From Acidobacteriota bacterium (GTDB lineage Bacteria > Acidobacteriota > UBA6911 > RPQK01 > JADFOI01): 5,898 nt of DNA. The notes under the pieces are model-generated. The model did not search any database. It was not told where the DNA came from and saw nothing but the letters and a program-made list of their open reading frames with translations. Location of the stretch: positions 1 through 5,898 of the forward strand of contig JAPUKI010000042.1 in the NCBI GenBank assembly GCA_027295745.1, given 5' to 3'. Position numbers and translations under genes: made by a program. Of the stretch, positions 5,302 to 5,898 are shown one piece after another (position 1 is the stretch's first letter; each line of letters starts with the position of its first letter).

Positions 5302-5898
5302 TTACTCTACATAAGGAGTCCGGGCAGGATAGCGGATGTATTTCACTTCCTGCTGAGGGTCCTGGTTGGGATTCACATAGACGAACTTCCCATGGGTCAT
5401 GGTCCTCAAGATGGGGATGTCCTTGATCTGGACCGCATTAATGGTAAGGATGTCCCGTCCCAGCACCACCAGGTCCGCATATTTGCCCGCTTCGATGGAG
5501 CCCTTCACGTCCTCTTCAAAGAAGGCCCAGGCTGAGGTGGAAGTCACCGCCCGAATGGCTTCTTCGAGTGTGATCCTCTCTTCGGGGCGAAGCACCTTGC
5601 CCGATCGGCGCACCCGGGTGACCGCTTCCTGGACGCTAAACAGGGGACCCAGCGGCGCCTGATCACTGCTCAGGATCACCGGGATGCCCGCATCGCGATA
5701 AGTGGCCACCGGCCTGGGACCCAAATCGGGTCTCTCCGGATTGACCTGGTATCGCTCCTCGGCATCATCGGAGGCAAGATAAATCGAGCTGGTCTGTAGG
5801 TCGGCAGTGATTCCCAGACGCTTCATGGTCTCCAGGTTGGCCTGAGTGGGCTGGCTGATGTGGGTAAAGATGTGACGGGCGTCTTCTCGAGGATAGAG
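5302..5898 (-). CDS. YtcJ-like amidohydrolase (amidohydrolase_3 family), C-terminal part
   Basis: The frame is open from the right edge to a TAA at 5302, giving the last 198 residues of a protein whose full family length is about 500-600. The ATG at 5826 is internal, because family homology continues upstream of it. Numbering from the edge: RHIFTH (8-13) matches the conserved RxEH-type metal-ligand region, with H13 the likely ligand. VILSSDQAP (74-82) holds the catalytic aspartate D79. ITLEEAIRAVTSTSAWAF (109-126) and GSIEAGKYADLVVLGRDI (133-150) are the C-terminal signature shared with adenine deaminases and N-acyl amino acid deacylases. The end, TMTHGKFVYVNP (166-177), is typical of the small beta-domain. 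Members hydrolyse amide or formamide bonds, but most are uncharacterised. It is the first visible gene of a minus-strand run with the exporter and the decarboxylase-family protein; its promoter lies outside the window. Confidence 0.87.
   Translation of the reverse strand, partial: LYPREDARHIFTHISQPTQANLETMKRLGITADLQTSSIYLASDDAEERYQVNPERPDLGPRPVATYRDAGIPVILSSDQAPLGPLFSVQEAVTRVRRSGKVLRPEERITLEEAIRAVTSTSAWAFFEEDVKGSIEAGKYADLVVLGRDILTINAVQIKDIPILRTMTHGKFVYVNPNQDPQQEVKYIRYPARTPYVE

Overview
This window is a stretch of bacterial chromosome, moderately GC-rich by eye, with six protein-coding genes. Two of these run off the window ends. I see no RNA gene, insertion sequence or CRISPR array. The content is accessory catabolism rather than housekeeping: a sulfide:quinone oxidoreductase-like flavoprotein, a dihydrodipicolinate synthase (DapA)-family lyase, two unrelated amidohydrolases, a TauE/SafE-type exporter and a protein of the 4,5-dihydroxyphthalate decarboxylase family. 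This mix is typical of environmental heterotrophs with large genomes (Acidobacteriota, Chloroflexota and deltaproteobacterial or Tectomicrobia-type lineages carry many such paralogues), but nothing here fixes the phylum.

Layout, left to right. (1) 1-1078, minus: the flavoprotein, open to the left edge. (2) 1134-2114, minus: the DapA-family protein, 55 bp upstream of the flavoprotein and probably cotranscribed with it from a strong sigma70-like promoter at 2128-2156. (3) 2115-2380: a divergent intergenic region, much of it degenerate 7-bp tandem repeats and including a perfect 16-bp palindrome. (4) 2381-3382, plus: a metal-dependent amidohydrolase of the ACMSD / amidohydrolase_2 type. (5) 3383-3501: a convergent spacer with small dyad repeats. 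(6) 3502-4521, 4518-5264 and 5302-5898, all minus: an operon-like run read right to left as YtcJ-like amidohydrolase, TauE/SafE exporter, then the decarboxylase-family protein. The last two overlap by four bases.

How they may work together (inference): two probable decarboxylase or hydrolase enzymes and a DapA-family Schiff-base lyase are what one expects for breaking down a carboxylated, possibly aromatic, small molecule. The exporter and the sulfide:quinone oxidoreductase-like protein hint that sulfur or an organic anion is involved. No gene here identifies the substrate.
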